NCBI GenBank assembly: GCA_026417655.1
Contig: JAOACS010000025.1
Span: 30,973 to 94,972 of the forward strand
Length of the DNA: 64,000 nucleotides
Direction of reading: 5' to 3'
Source of the DNA: Syntrophobacterales bacterium
GTDB taxonomy: Bacteria; Desulfobacterota; Syntrophobacteria; Syntrophobacterales; Thermodesulforhabdaceae
A model generated the notes under the pieces. The model searched no databases. It saw only the letters and a list, made by a program, of their open reading frames with translations, and was not told where the DNA came from. Numbering within the stretch: the stretch's first letter is position 1; each line of letters begins with the position of its first letter. The translations under genes were made by a program, and so were the position numbers. Of the stretch, positions 1-10,761 are shown one piece after another.

Positions 1-909
1 ATAGCCGATTCCAGGGCAACTGGACCAAGTGCCTGGAATACATGGCGCACCTCTCTCTTAAGGGAACTCTACGGGAAAATTCGACGAATTCTCACAGGGC
101 GAGACTGGCAAAGGGACGTGGGTGAACGTATAAAAAACATTCAAGAAAAGTGCCTAGAAGCCTTGTTGGAAAAGGACGACTCAGAAAAGCATATCCCCAA
201 AATCGTTACTTGGCTTGAGACCCTTTCCCACCGGTATTTGTTAAGCCAAAGTCCAAAGGATATTATAGAGCATTACTTCATGGAACAGGAATTATCCAAT
301 GAAAATAGGCTCGTAGTAAAAACCTACCAGGAAGAAAAGGATATTTGGCAGGTGACTGTAGCAACCTATGATCGGCCCGGTCTTTTTGCAATAATTACCG
401 GCGTATTATGGTGCTGTGGTGTTAATATACTTTCAGCAGACATATTTACAAGGAGTTCTGGCATCGCTTTGGATGTCCTAAGGATAAATGAAATCCCAGA
501 TCCCCTAAATCCAGATCGGTTATGGAACCGCTTCAAAGAAGATATGAAAAAGTCCTTGGAGGATCGGTCCTACTTAGATAATCTAATTAAAAATCGCGTA
601 GCAACCTACCACATTAGAAAAACCATACCCCCCGTTAGACCAGACAGGGTAATAATTGATGAGGAATCCTCAGACTTCTACACCATTTTAGAAGTCTATA
701 CCTGGGATCGACCTGGAGTCCTTTACGCTATCTCAGATGAACTCTTCAAACTCGATTTATCTATACAACTTGCTAAAATTACCACACCTGGGGCCCAAGT
801 TGCTGATATTTTCTATGTCAACACCTTGGAGGGATCAAAGATTCTAAACCCGGAAAGGCATGAAGAAGTTAAGAAAAGGATTCTGGAAAGACTAAAGACC
901 GTAGAATAG
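1..909 (+). CDS. glnD: GlnD, PII uridylyltransferase/uridylyl-removing enzyme (C-terminal part)
   Basis: The reading frame is open from base 1, so the gene begins before the window; about 302 residues are visible. The first residues read ADSRATGP followed by AWNTW, the conserved end of the HD (uridylyl-removing) domain of GlnD. Two ACT domains follow: one around VTVATYDRPGLFAIITG and one around LEVYTWDRPGVLYAISDEL near the C-terminus, which is the family's usual HD-ACT-ACT order. GlnD senses glutamine in the cytoplasm and modifies the nitrogen regulator PII. No PII or glutamine synthetase gene is visible here. An ATG-less start at 118 would discard clear GlnD sequence, so I extend to the window edge. 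Confidence 0.9.
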   Translation: MADSRATGPSAWNTWRTSLLRELYGKIRRILTGRDWQRDVGERIKNIQEKCLEALLEKDDSEKHIPKIVTWLETLSHRYLLSQSPKDIIEHYFMEQELSNENRLVVKTYQEEKDIWQVTVATYDRPGLFAIITGVLWCCGVNILSADIFTRSSGIALDVLRINEIPDPLNPDRLWNRFKEDMKKSLEDRSYLDNLIKNRVATYHIRKTIPPVRPDRVIIDEESSDFYTILEVYTWDRPGVLYAISDELFKLDLSIQLAKITTPGAQVADIFYVNTLEGSKILNPERHEEVKKRILERLKTVE

Positions 910-940
910 CCCTAACTTCCCCCATCCAAGTTCATCACCA

Positions 941-969
941 TAATAGGCAACCCAAAGGGTCGCCTATTA
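941..969. terminator. Hairpin between convergent glnD and katG
   Basis: TAATAGGC (941-948) pairs perfectly with GCCTATTA (962-969), with a further CCC/GGG pairing inside. It sits between two genes that converge. There is no strong U-run on either side, so it may be a weak bidirectional terminator or a protective 3' end. Confidence 0.5.
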
Positions 970-991
970 CACCTACTAGCCAATGGATTTA

Positions 992-3205
<2,214 letters not shown>

Positions 3206-3315
3206 TTACTTTTATTAAAGGGACCCTATTTTAGGATCCTAGCTCCACCTAACCCACTGATAATTGAAACCCTTCCTGCGATGTCACCCGGGGGACTTTT
3301 AGTCAGCACCCTTCG

Positions 3316-3774
3316 CTAAAGGCTCTCTGATTGCTGACACTCGGGGCAAATTCCAAAGAAGTCAACCCTATGGGAAAGTATTAGAAATCCCGTCTTATGC
3401 CTGATCTCTCGCTCTAGCTCTGGCACTCTTTCTAGTTCTGGATCAATTATCTTTCTACATCGAAGGCATATCACATGGGGATGAGGGTAGGGCTTCCTCG
3501 CATCGTAACGATTGCTCATATCTGGAAATCCCAATTCAAGAATCTCTCCAAGATCTTTCAGAAGAGCTACCGTTTTATATACGGTGGCTATGCTTGTTGT
3601 AGGAAATTGTTCTCTAACCTGGTGGAAAACATCCTCTACACTAGGATGAATATCCGAAAAGACTAAGGCTCTAAGAACCGCTATACGTTGAGGTGTAAAT
3701 CTAAATTGGTGCTCCTTCAGCTTCTCCATAAGCTTATGAAATCTAGTCTCTAAGTCCTCGGAAGCCTCTTTCAT
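3316..3774 (-). CDS. perR: Fur-family regulator, PerR-like
   Basis: 152 residues: an N-terminal winged helix (FTPQRIAVLRAL, then TSIATVYKTVALL) and a C-terminal metal-binding dimerisation domain. Structural zinc ligands are Cys103/Cys106 (CLRC) and Cys143/Cys146 (CPEC). The regulatory site looks like PerR rather than Fur: His43, Asp91, His98, His100 and Asp111 (KIID). Asp at the last position is typical of PerR, while Fur usually has Glu. PerR senses peroxide by metal-catalysed histidine oxidation. The katG gene lies 128 bp downstream on the same strand and is the obvious target. Fur or Zur identity is not fully excluded. Confidence 0.85.
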   Translation of the reverse strand: MKEASEDLETRFHKLMEKLKEHQFRFTPQRIAVLRALVFSDIHPSVEDVFHQVREQFPTTSIATVYKTVALLKDLGEILELGFPDMSNRYDARKPYPHPHVICLRCRKIIDPELERVPELEREIRHKTGFLILSHRVDFFGICPECQQSESL

Positions 3775-3806
3775 GAGGTTTATCCTTATTAAAAAATTCT
3801 CAACAG

Positions 3807-3830
3807 AAAATCATTATCATGTAGAATAAA
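3807..3830. promoter_or_regulatory. Possible Fur/PerR-type operator upstream of perR
   Basis: The AT-rich stretch just upstream of the regulator contains AAAATCATTATCAT followed by GTAGAATAAA. Its complement includes ATGATAATGATTTT, close to one and a half repeats of the Fur-box hexamer GATAAT. The position, 30-50 bp before the start codon, fits autoregulation. It is an imperfect match. Confidence 0.35.
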
Positions 3831-3866
3831 ATCTTAAAAAAATATCTCTGTCAACTAAAAACTTTA

Positions 3867-4715
3867 TTACTTTAAAATAGTAAGCCCCACCGCTGTAATC
3901 CCCATTCCTATTATAAACCCAACAAGGCTATCATGCCCTTTACCGTAAGCTCGACTTATTGGAAGAAGCTCGTCAACACTTACATAAACCATTATACCTG
4001 CAACCATTGCTAGTATATATCCAAGGACATTCGAAAAAAGCGCACTGTCCTGAAGGATCAAATTAAGGATAACGTAAAAGAATAAGGCACCAACTGGTTC
4101 CGCAAGACCAGTTAAAGCAGAGTAGATAAAAGCCTTCCAGCGCCTTCCTGTGGCATAAAAGATTGGAACTGACACAGTTATACCCTCTGGAATATTATGG
4201 AGGGCAACGGCCAGGGCAATTGTTAATCCCATCTGGAAATTCTCGAGAGTAGAAAAGAAGGTAGTGAGACCCTCGGGAAAGTTATGAATCCCTATAGCAA
4301 TTGCAGCAAATACCCCAGCTCGAGAAACCATGTTCTTAGAAATTATCTTGTCCGCTTCCCCTTCTCCACAGGTAACTTTAAGGGCCTTGAAACTAGTCTC
4401 GCTTCTGGTTTCATGGGGGTTCTCTTCAGAGGGAACTATGATATCGATCACCCCAATTAAAGCTATCCCAGCGAAAAAAGCTAAGAGATGAAACCACCTA
4501 CCGGAGATCTCCCCGTATTGGGCCACAAAATATGAAGCACTTCTTGGAAGGAGCTCCGAAAAAGAAACATAGAGCATGGCTCCAGCAGAAAAGCCTGTTG
4601 AGATAGAGAGGAAGCGATAATTTGTTACTGTAGCAAAGAAAGCGATAGCGCTTCCTATGGCTGTAGCCATCCCAGAAAAAAAGGTCATGCCTAGAGCTAC
4701 AAAAAGATTCTCCAT
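3867..4715 (-). CDS. ZIP-family divalent metal transporter (ZupT-like)
   Basis: About 282 residues from the ATG at 4715 (MENLFVALGM). A longer frame to 4784 would run into the upstream kinase gene and adds no membrane segment, so I prefer the shorter start. Roughly eight hydrophobic segments. The two signature ZIP motifs HNFPEGLTTF and HNIPEGITVSVPI provide the metal-binding His and Glu residues of helices IV and V. It should import zinc, iron or manganese across the inner membrane. It starts 7 bp after the ROK kinase stop, so the two are probably cotranscribed. Confidence 0.9.
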   Translation of the reverse strand: MENLFVALGMTFFSGMATAIGSAIAFFATVTNYRFLSISTGFSAGAMLYVSFSELLPRSASYFVAQYGEISGRWFHLLAFFAGIALIGVIDIIVPSEENPHETRSETSFKALKVTCGEGEADKIISKNMVSRAGVFAAIAIGIHNFPEGLTTFFSTLENFQMGLTIALAVALHNIPEGITVSVPIFYATGRRWKAFIYSALTGLAEPVGALFFYVILNLILQDSALFSNVLGYILAMVAGIMVYVSVDELLPISRAYGKGHDSLVGFIIGMGITAVGLTILK

Positions 4716-4722
4716 ATAAGAG

Positions 4723-5736
4723 TTACTTAGGCGCTTCTTTAAGGTTATCGAAGGCACACCTTGCTGCACCAAGTATGGCAGCACTATCAGCCAAGGGACT
4801 CTTAACGATTAAAATCTTTTGAAATTCTACCATTGAACAATTGTCCTTCAGAGCTTCATAAAGCGATGGAACAAATAGATCCCAGGCATTACTTACTCCA
4901 CCACCAATAACTACCCTATGGATTCCAAGAGTTGTGAATACATTGGAAATGGAAATCCCTAGCATTCTTCCGAGTTGATCAAAAAGATATCTAGCATAGG
5001 CATCATCCTCCTCTAATGCCCTCTTAAAGAGTATCTTCGCAGTAAGATTAGACACGTTTTTAATATAAAAGTCAGGATCCGAGGGCCTAACCGGAGAACC
5101 CTTCCATCCCTCTTTTACGTCAATAAAAACCTGTCTTCTTAGTCCTCCCTCAGAAGAGTAGGCCTCTAAACACCCCTTTTTACCGCAAGCACAGACGAGT
5201 CCTCCAGGAATGACCGTGGTGTGGCCTATTTCCCCTGCAAAACCTGCCTCTTCATCCCCTCTCCAAAGTTTCCCATTCAGAAAAATGCATCCTCCTACCC
5301 CAGTTCCCAGCGTTATCCCTAACCAGCTCTTCCATTCCCTTGCACCCCCCATCCAAGCCTCACCGAGACCAAAAGCATTGGCATCATTTTCTATAAATAC
5401 GGGAAGAGAAAGGGAGGAGGACAGTTCAGAAACTAGGGAAATATTGTGTGATACCGGAAGATTGGGAGAGAAGAGAATAAGTCCTCGACGATAGTCAATC
5501 TTCCCGGCTACGCCAAGTCCTACCCCCAGAACAGAAAGTCTAGATTCTTTAGCATATTCAAATAGTTCTATACACCAGGCCTTAACGGAGGCTAGAAAAA
5601 CATGGGCATCATCTCTAGAAGTTTCATTAATTTCCCTTTTTACCATTGAATAGATTCGACCATCCTTCCCCACGAGGGAAAGTCTAATATGGGTTCCACC
5701 AATATCTCCCGAAATAACAACTTCGGAACAGCCCAT
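4723..5736 (-). CDS. ROK-family sugar kinase (glucokinase-like)
   Basis: 337 residues. N-terminal phosphate-binding loop GDIGGTHIRLSLV, then GVAGKID, the sugar-binding FIENDANAFGLGEAWMGG, and the ROK zinc motif CACGKKGCLEAYSS. It phosphorylates a hexose, probably glucose, with ATP. ROK repressors carry an N-terminal helix-turn-helix; this protein starts directly with the kinase fold, so it is an enzyme. Substrate cannot be read from sequence. It is separated from metF by a terminator hairpin. Confidence 0.88.
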   Translation of the reverse strand: MGCSEVVISGDIGGTHIRLSLVGKDGRIYSMVKREINETSRDDAHVFLASVKAWCIELFEYAKESRLSVLGVGLGVAGKIDYRRGLILFSPNLPVSHNISLVSELSSSLSLPVFIENDANAFGLGEAWMGGAREWKSWLGITLGTGVGGCIFLNGKLWRGDEEAGFAGEIGHTTVIPGGLVCACGKKGCLEAYSSEGGLRRQVFIDVKEGWKGSPVRPSDPDFYIKNVSNLTAKILFKRALEEDDAYARYLFDQLGRMLGISISNVFTTLGIHRVVIGGGVSNAWDLFVPSLYEALKDNCSMVEFQKILIVKSPLADSAAILGAARCAFDNLKEAPK

Positions 5737-5760
5737 GGGATATCGCTCCGAAAGGTTATC

Positions 5761-5790
5761 AAAAAGCCCTCTATGGACTTCATAGAGGGC
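5761..5790 (-). terminator. Rho-independent terminator after metF
   Basis: On the minus strand GCCCTCTATG (complement of 5781-5790), a 5-nt loop and CATAGAGGGC (complement of 5766-5775) form a perfect 10-bp stem followed at once by TTTTT. It ends the mvhD-metV-metF transcript. Confidence 0.88.
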
Positions 5791-5838
5791 CTATTTCTAC
5801 GCTATTAGAACCTACTACTATCCGGTCAAAAAAGAAAG

Positions 5839-6765
5839 CTAATTTACTTCAGGTCTTGGCAGCAATCCTGCCCTTTCAAGAATCTCCTTGGCCTTGTGTT
5901 CCCACTCTATAGCCATGAGATGGATACCTGCGACCCCTGGGATTTCCCTAATCTCTTGGATCTGCTCAACGGCCATCTTAATACCCTCTTCGGCCTGCTT
6001 ATCTTTGGGAACACCCTGGAGACGCTTTATATAGTAATCGGGAACATCAAGTCCAGGAACCGATTTAGCCATATACCTTGCCATGCCAAGAGATTTTAAG
6101 GGTGTAATCCCCGCCAATATATAGCATTTTTCGGCAAGTCCCATATCAACAACTCTTCTCATGTATTCTTTGAATTTGTCCATGTTGTAGATGCACTGGG
6201 TCTGAACAAAATCAACTCCTGCTGCTACCTTCTTTGCAAGACGTATGGGTCTGAAATCGAAGGGATCTCCAAAGGGGTTCACTGCCGCCCCTATAAAAAA
6301 GGAGGCCTTTCCTTCACACTCCTGCCCATTCAAAAGCTTTCCTTCATCCCTCATCTTTCTCACGACCTGGATAAGCTGCATAGAATCGAGATCGAAAACG
6401 TTCTTAGCTTGAGGATGATCCCCAAACTTATTATGGTCGCCAGAAAGACATAGCACATTTCTAATTCCCAAGGCATAAGCTCCTAGGAGATCACTCTGGA
6501 TGGCAATACGGTTTCTGTCTCGGCAGGTCATTTGAAGATTAGGTTCAAGACCCATATCTACAAGAAGCTTACAAACCGCCATGCTACACATTCTCACAAC
6601 CGAAGTCTGGTTATCCGTTACGTTTATAGAATCCACAATCCCTCTTAGATGTTCAGCCTTTTTACGTATCACCTCTACATCGGCACCTCTAGGGGGGCCA
6701 AGCTCTCCCGTTACAGCAAAATGCCCAGCAGCCAATACCTTTTCAAGCTTGCTTCCTACTTTCAT
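5839..6765 (-). CDS. metF: Methylenetetrahydrofolate reductase, MetF
   Basis: 308 residues with the MetF TIM-barrel fold: catalytic Glu near residue 21 (VTGELGPPRGAD), SINVTDNQTSVVRM for folate and flavin contacts, and CLSGDH with the FAD-contacting Asp. It interconverts methylene- and methyl-tetrahydrofolate. Its start overlaps the stop of metV by 4 bp (ATGA), and mvhD is upstream, the arrangement known from acetogens and sulfate reducers that use the methyl branch of the Wood-Ljungdahl pathway. A role only in methionine synthesis is less likely given this company. Confidence 0.93.
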   Translation of the reverse strand: MKVGSKLEKVLAAGHFAVTGELGPPRGADVEVIRKKAEHLRGIVDSINVTDNQTSVVRMCSMAVCKLLVDMGLEPNLQMTCRDRNRIAIQSDLLGAYALGIRNVLCLSGDHNKFGDHPQAKNVFDLDSMQLIQVVRKMRDEGKLLNGQECEGKASFFIGAAVNPFGDPFDFRPIRLAKKVAAGVDFVQTQCIYNMDKFKEYMRRVVDMGLAEKCYILAGITPLKSLGMARYMAKSVPGLDVPDYYIKRLQGVPKDKQAEEGIKMAVEQIQEIREIPGVAGIHLMAIEWEHKAKEILERAGLLPRPEVN

Positions 6766-7433
6766 AGCCTCATATCCTCCCTGACCACCTTGCGTGGTCC
6801 ACCGTCTCTACTGGTTGACCAATCCTTTACAGGAAACACCTTCGTAAGTTCATCAAGTTTTCCAAGGGCTATCATGCGATCATAGATAAGTTGCCATGCA
6901 CAATCTATTTCGGAGCTAACTTCGCACTTACCTTTAGACGAACCGCCGCAAGGTCCATTGAAAAGGCTCTTTGAACATCTTGAGACCGGACAGATGCCAC
7001 CAAAATGATGAATCACACAGTTTCCACAGGCTTGACAGAATTCAGCCCATACACCATGTTCTAAAGAACCGCCTATGAAGGTGGTATTTAGCGATGGATA
7101 CACAGGGATATTATACCTCTTAGCCATATATTGAGGACCAACACTACAGGCCATTGAAAGAACAGCCTCAACACCGTCCCTTTCAACCACATCCGCTACC
7201 TGCTCTATATACTCCGGGTCACATTGGCGCTCAAGGGTGCGTTCTACAATTTCAATAGGTTTTCCTTCCTTTTTTCTCGCAATCCTTAAAGTCGAAGCGA
7301 GAATGCCTACTTCCTTTGTGCCGCCAGCACAACAAACGGTAACACAACCCTTACAACCCACTAGTAAAATCTTGTTGTAACCGGCGACCATTTCCATGAT
7401 TTCTTGTATAGGTTTTCTTTCTGCAACAACCAT
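6762..7433 (-). CDS. metV: MetV-like methylenetetrahydrofolate reductase partner protein
   Basis: 223 residues. The N-terminus has CKGCVTVCCAGGTKEV; the C-terminal half has many cysteines (CQACGNCVIHHFGGICPVSRC, then GPCGGSSKGKCEV) that match the zinc/iron-sulfur C-terminal domain family fused to or paired with MetF. MetV is the small partner of MetF in Moorella-type reductase complexes. It is translationally coupled to metF and lies 63 bp downstream of mvhD. The cysteine-rich end probably relays electrons from MvhD to the MetF flavin; that part is inference. Confidence 0.88.
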   Translation of the reverse strand: MVVAERKPIQEIMEMVAGYNKILLVGCKGCVTVCCAGGTKEVGILASTLRIARKKEGKPIEIVERTLERQCDPEYIEQVADVVERDGVEAVLSMACSVGPQYMAKRYNIPVYPSLNTTFIGGSLEHGVWAEFCQACGNCVIHHFGGICPVSRCSKSLFNGPCGGSSKGKCEVSSEIDCAWQLIYDRMIALGKLDELTKVFPVKDWSTSRDGGPRKVVREDMRL

Positions 7434-7496
7434 TAGATGGTTCCTCCCTCTAAGAAGGCAACGGTTCTTTTTCCTTGCGACCCAAGCCGCCCCTTG

Positions 7497-7982
7497 TTAA
7501 GATTTGTTCCATTTAATAATACCAAGTAACCTTACCTTTTCGGTCATCTCCTTTGCTACTCTAGCAAAAAGCCCTCCCTGAGATGCGCTTATATGAAACA
7601 TTTCAAGCCTCTCAGGCTCAATACCTATTTCTTCTAAGATTCTCTTCAGAAAAAAAACTCTCCTTTTCGCTCTAAGATTTCCGCTTACAAAATGACAAGA
7701 ACCCTCTTCACATCCCGCTATATACACGCCGTCAGCTCCGCTCTCAAAGGCTTTCAAAATAAAGAGATCATCAACCCTTCCAGAACAGGGCATAAGAACG
7801 ATATGAACATTTGGTGGATAGTTTAGCCTCATCGATCCTGCTGCATCCGCTGCCGCATAAGCACAATACATGCAACAGAAGGCGATAATCCTTGGTTCTT
7901 CAACAGGAGAAGTTCCACCATTTTGGAATTCCACAGAAACAACCTCTGCTAATAGTGCAATGGGATAGCTGAAGACCACCAT
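7497..7982 (-). CDS. mvhD: MvhD-type iron-sulfur (hydrogenase delta) subunit
   Basis: Up to 161 residues; the domain begins at IIAFCCMYCAYAAADAAG and continues with VLMPCSGRVD, ADGVYIAGCEEGSCHF and a C-terminal helical part, the MvhD/[2Fe-2S] electron-transfer family that docks on HdrA. The first 16 residues of the long frame look unrelated to the family and have no ribosome site. A GTG at 7934 behind GAGG gives 145 residues, nearer the usual length, and may be the true start. No HdrABC or hydrogenase genes are adjacent, so the partner must be encoded elsewhere. Confidence 0.87.
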   Translation of the reverse strand: MVVFSYPIALLAEVVSVEFQNGGTSPVEEPRIIAFCCMYCAYAAADAAGSMRLNYPPNVHIVLMPCSGRVDDLFILKAFESGADGVYIAGCEEGSCHFVSGNLRAKRRVFFLKRILEEIGIEPERLEMFHISASQGGLFARVAKEMTEKVRLLGIIKWNKS

Positions 7983-8077
7983 AGAAAACTATTAGGATAT
8001 TCGAACATAGGGTACCTCTTAGTTGCCGATTTGGAAGAAGAATTTCACAATCACATTGACTCTTTACTACGTTTATG

Positions 8078-8106
8078 CACATATCTAAAGCGTGATTTAT
8101 TGTCAA
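8078..8106 (-). promoter_or_regulatory. Candidate sigma-70 promoter of mvhD-metV-metF
   Basis: On the minus strand TTGACA (complement of 8101-8106) is followed after 17 bp by TATGTG (complement of 8078-8083). The -35 is perfect, the -10 matches 4 of 6. It lies about 95 bp before the long mvhD start. Confidence 0.4.
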
Positions 8107-8157
8107 TCGCTTTCTTCCTGAAACCCCGTTGAGACAAGGATCACAAGGAGAAAAGAG

Positions 8158-8535
8158 ATGGAATTTTTAAGAAGTAGCAAAGCTCCACAACCGGTAGGCC
8201 CCTACAGCCACGCTGTTAAAGCAGGGGATTTTATCTTCATCTCTGGTCAAATAGGCATGGATCCAAAAACTGGTGAATTAGTCTCCCATGATATTCGCGA
8301 TCAAACAGCCGTGGCTCTTTCTAACATTAAGGCGATCCTTGAAGAGGTTGGACTTCCCATAGAATCCATAGTAAAAACTACCGTATTTTTAACAGACATG
8401 AAATACTTTACCTCCATGAATGAAATCTACTCCGGCTTTTTCGGATCTCACAAACCAGCTCGCTCATGCGTTGCTGTAGCCCAACTTCCAAAGAACGCTC
8501 TTGTGGAAATAGAAGCTGTGGCCTATGTTAGCTAG
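8158..8535 (+). CDS. ridA: RidA-family reactive imine/enamine deaminase
   Basis: 125 residues, full length for YjgF/RidA. Motifs: APQPVGPYSHAVKAGDFIFISGQIG near the N-terminus, and PARSCVAVAQLPKNALVEIEAVA at the end, including the conserved substrate-binding Arg and Glu. It hydrolyses 2-aminoacrylate and similar enamines released by PLP enzymes, in the cytoplasm, as a trimer. Start: ATG behind AAGGAG. It is divergent from mvhD and convergent with dnaN, ending 5 bp from the dnaN stop. Confidence 0.94.
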   Translation: MEFLRSSKAPQPVGPYSHAVKAGDFIFISGQIGMDPKTGELVSHDIRDQTAVALSNIKAILEEVGLPIESIVKTTVFLTDMKYFTSMNEIYSGFFGSHKPARSCVAVAQLPKNALVEIEAVAYVS

Positions 8536-8540
8536 AGATA

Positions 8541-9650
8541 TCACGCCACCATGGGCATAAAGAAGGCCATGTAGCCAGGATCTTCAGGGTCGGTAACAAA
8601 TCCACCTTCCATATCTGGGCTCCACTCAAATCTAAAAATATCCCCAGAAACTACATTTACAGCATCTCCTAGGTATTTAATATTAAAAGAGGCTGAAAAG
8701 GAGGCTTTTCCACCATAGTTTATGGGTATCTCTTCCCGTCCAATGCCAATCTCTGGATTTCCTGCAGAAATTTCAAGGACCCCTTCATGGAGAAAAAGGT
8801 TTACGTGTCTCAATACCTGGTTAGTAAATACAGACATTCTTTTAAGAACCTGCTGAAAAGTTGCTACCGGAATCTCGGCTACATAGGGACGCTCTTTGGG
8901 AATAACAGCGTCAAAGGCAGGAAATGTCGCGTCGAGAAGTCTCATAGAAACAATCATTCTATCACTTTTAGCATAGAACACGTTCTCATGGATCCCAAGA
9001 AACACTTCGTTCCCTTCAGCATCATCAATAACTCTAATAACCTCCTGGACACCCTTTCTCGGAATCACAATTTCCTCGGAGATAAAGCCTAGACCAACCT
9101 TTTCTATAGGCACCTGATATTTTGCTAGTCTAAAGGCATCGCAGGATATGAATTTAATGTCTTCAGAATCCTTCGACAGACATAGTCCTGAAATACCGAT
9201 CGAACTTGCTGTAACGGGGATGGCGTAAAAGGTTTTGGTGAGAGACTTTTTAAGAATTTCCCCATTACAGGGACTATAATCAACTTCTTCTTCCAGTTGA
9301 TCCACAGGAAAATCTGACACATCAAGGCTTGGAAGTTGAAAGTGGGCTCTTTCAGTTGAAATATTTAGCCTTCCTAAATGATCGAACACAAGCTCTATCT
9401 CTTTTCCTGGAAACTCCCTCGCTATCTCGAGAAAGCTTCTCGCAGGCGCTGTTGTCTTACCCTTTTCCATTACTAGAGCATCGACAAGTACCTGAATTGT
9501 CAAGTCAAAGTCTGTGGCAAACAACCTAAGCCTTCCATCCTCCGCTTCAAGAAGAACATGGGACAGGATAGGTGGTCCCTTCTTTTCTACAACCGACTGA
9601 ATAGAACTTAGAGCCTTTACAAGAGCTTCTTTCGTTATCTGAAGCTTCAT
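8541..9650 (-). CDS. dnaN: DNA polymerase III beta subunit (sliding clamp)
   Basis: 369 residues, standard for DnaN, with three repeated clamp domains. Typical sequences are MKLQITKEALVKALSSIQ at the start, LFATDFDLTIQV, and a final hydrophobic YMAFFMPMVA matching the conserved C-terminal MPM-R/x tail. It forms the ring that tethers polymerase III to DNA. Start: ATG behind GGAGG. dnaA is not next to it. The 313-bp upstream gap holds a cluster of 9-bp repeats that may be the replication origin. Confidence 0.97.
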   Translation of the reverse strand: MKLQITKEALVKALSSIQSVVEKKGPPILSHVLLEAEDGRLRLFATDFDLTIQVLVDALVMEKGKTTAPARSFLEIAREFPGKEIELVFDHLGRLNISTERAHFQLPSLDVSDFPVDQLEEEVDYSPCNGEILKKSLTKTFYAIPVTASSIGISGLCLSKDSEDIKFISCDAFRLAKYQVPIEKVGLGFISEEIVIPRKGVQEVIRVIDDAEGNEVFLGIHENVFYAKSDRMIVSMRLLDATFPAFDAVIPKERPYVAEIPVATFQQVLKRMSVFTNQVLRHVNLFLHEGVLEISAGNPEIGIGREEIPINYGGKASFSASFNIKYLGDAVNVVSGDIFRFEWSPDMEGGFVTDPEDPGYMAFFMPMVA

Positions 9651-9733
9651 TCGTTCCTCCAGGGTGTTTGTGTTGCTCCTCTATTGTTGTTCTAAAAAAT
9701 TATACACAAAAGGATAGTAACCTCAATAAGGGA

Positions 9734-9938
9734 TGTTGAAAATGTTCAAAACTAAGTTAAGTTACTGTAAATTCAAGAAAAGTTTTCGACAGACTTTTCG
9801 ACAAGTTTTCGACATTTTCGACAAAAAACACTGTTTCATTTTTCGATTGTCGAAAACTCGGGAGTTTTGAACATGTTTTCGACAAGTTTTCGACATTTTA
9901 GGAATTATTATCAATTAGTTTAAACATTATGTTAAAAG
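9734..9938. repeat. Cluster of TTTTCGACA 9-mers, candidate replication origin (oriC-like)
   Basis: The 313-bp gap between dnaN and tonB holds six exact TTTTCGACA copies on plus (9783-9791, 9795-9803, 9806-9814, 9815-9823, 9876-9884, 9887-9895) and one inverted copy (9848-9856). A near match (TTTTCAACA, inverted) is at 9734-9742. TTTTCGA, 3 bp, TCGAAAA at 9840-9856 is a perfect inverted repeat. An AT-rich tract follows (9899-9938). The 9-mer differs from the standard DnaA box TTATCCACA at two positions. The location next to dnaN and the array form suggest DnaA boxes; regulation of dnaN by another protein is the alternative. Confidence 0.6.
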
Positions 9939-9963
9939 CATTCCGTCTTTACTTTTCTTTTTA

Positions 9964-10761
9964 TTATCTTTGGACTAGCTGAAATCGTATAGGAATTTTA
10001 ACGTAACAGGGGATTGGCACCCCCTTTTCCCTGGCTGGATAAAAGGAGGATTTTTTTATAGCCTCAACTGCTGCTTCATCAAAAGCCTTTCCTCCACTTT
10101 TTATTACCTCTACTCTTCTTGGTCGTCCTGCTTCGTCCACAAGAACCTTTAGAAGCACATAACCTTCTTGGCCTAGACGTCTTGCGAACTCAGGGTATTC
10201 TGGCTTTACCATGTCTTTAAAGGATGGTCCTTGATTTCCGCCTAACGCCATCTCCTTTATTGTGCTTGAGACGTCTTCACTAGCTCCTGTTCCCTTATCG
10301 GGTGTCGTACCCATTACGGGTTCGGGGATGATAGCAGGGGGAGCCTTATCTAATTTTTTATCGGCGGATAGGAGCGGCACCTGAGGAGCATCGGAATCTT
10401 TTCTATCGTATTGTTTTGTAATTAAAGGAGAGATACGGGAAGTTTTTCCTTTCTTTTCTGCTATGGGCGCCTTTTTAGTGACCTCCTTTGGGAGTGGAGG
10501 AGGAGGGAGAGAGACGGCTTTTTCAAGTTCCCGTTCCACTACGGGCTCGGTGGGTATGGGAGGCTCTTCAGCTTTAGGAATTTCTTGATGGGACCTTTCC
10601 TCTTTTAGAGTTACAAGTTCTATAGGAATAGGGTCACTGATTTGTTCTTTCCAGCTTTTATGAGAAGTGATTACACCAAATATTAAAGTGTGAAAACTAA
10701 TGGAAATAGTAAAGGCTAAAAGGCTTATACTTTTTTCACTTAGGTTGGACCTGAAGAGCAA
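9964..10761 (-). CDS. tonB: TonB-family energy transducer
   Basis: 265 residues. One N-terminal membrane anchor (about residues 12-33), a long proline- and charge-rich periplasmic spacer (EEPPIPTEPVVERELE, SLPPPPLPKEV), and a C-terminal TonB domain with YPEFARRLGQEGYVLLKVLVDEAGRP and a final IPIRFQL. It passes proton-motive-force energy from ExbB-ExbD to outer-membrane receptors. The start overlaps the end of exbD by 26 bp. TolA is unlikely given the TonB C-terminal motif. Confidence 0.9.
   Translation of the reverse strand: MLFRSNLSEKSISLLAFTISISFHTLIFGVITSHKSWKEQISDPIPIELVTLKEERSHQEIPKAEEPPIPTEPVVERELEKAVSLPPPPLPKEVTKKAPIAEKKGKTSRISPLITKQYDRKDSDAPQVPLLSADKKLDKAPPAIIPEPVMGTTPDKGTGASEDVSSTIKEMALGGNQGPSFKDMVKPEYPEFARRLGQEGYVLLKVLVDEAGRPRRVEVIKSGGKAFDEAAVEAIKKSSFYPAREKGVPIPCYVKIPIRFQLVQR

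Noticed and set aside
7900..8106. 68-codon frame on minus before mvhD
   Set aside because: Overlaps mvhD in another frame and spans the likely promoter; no family likeness.
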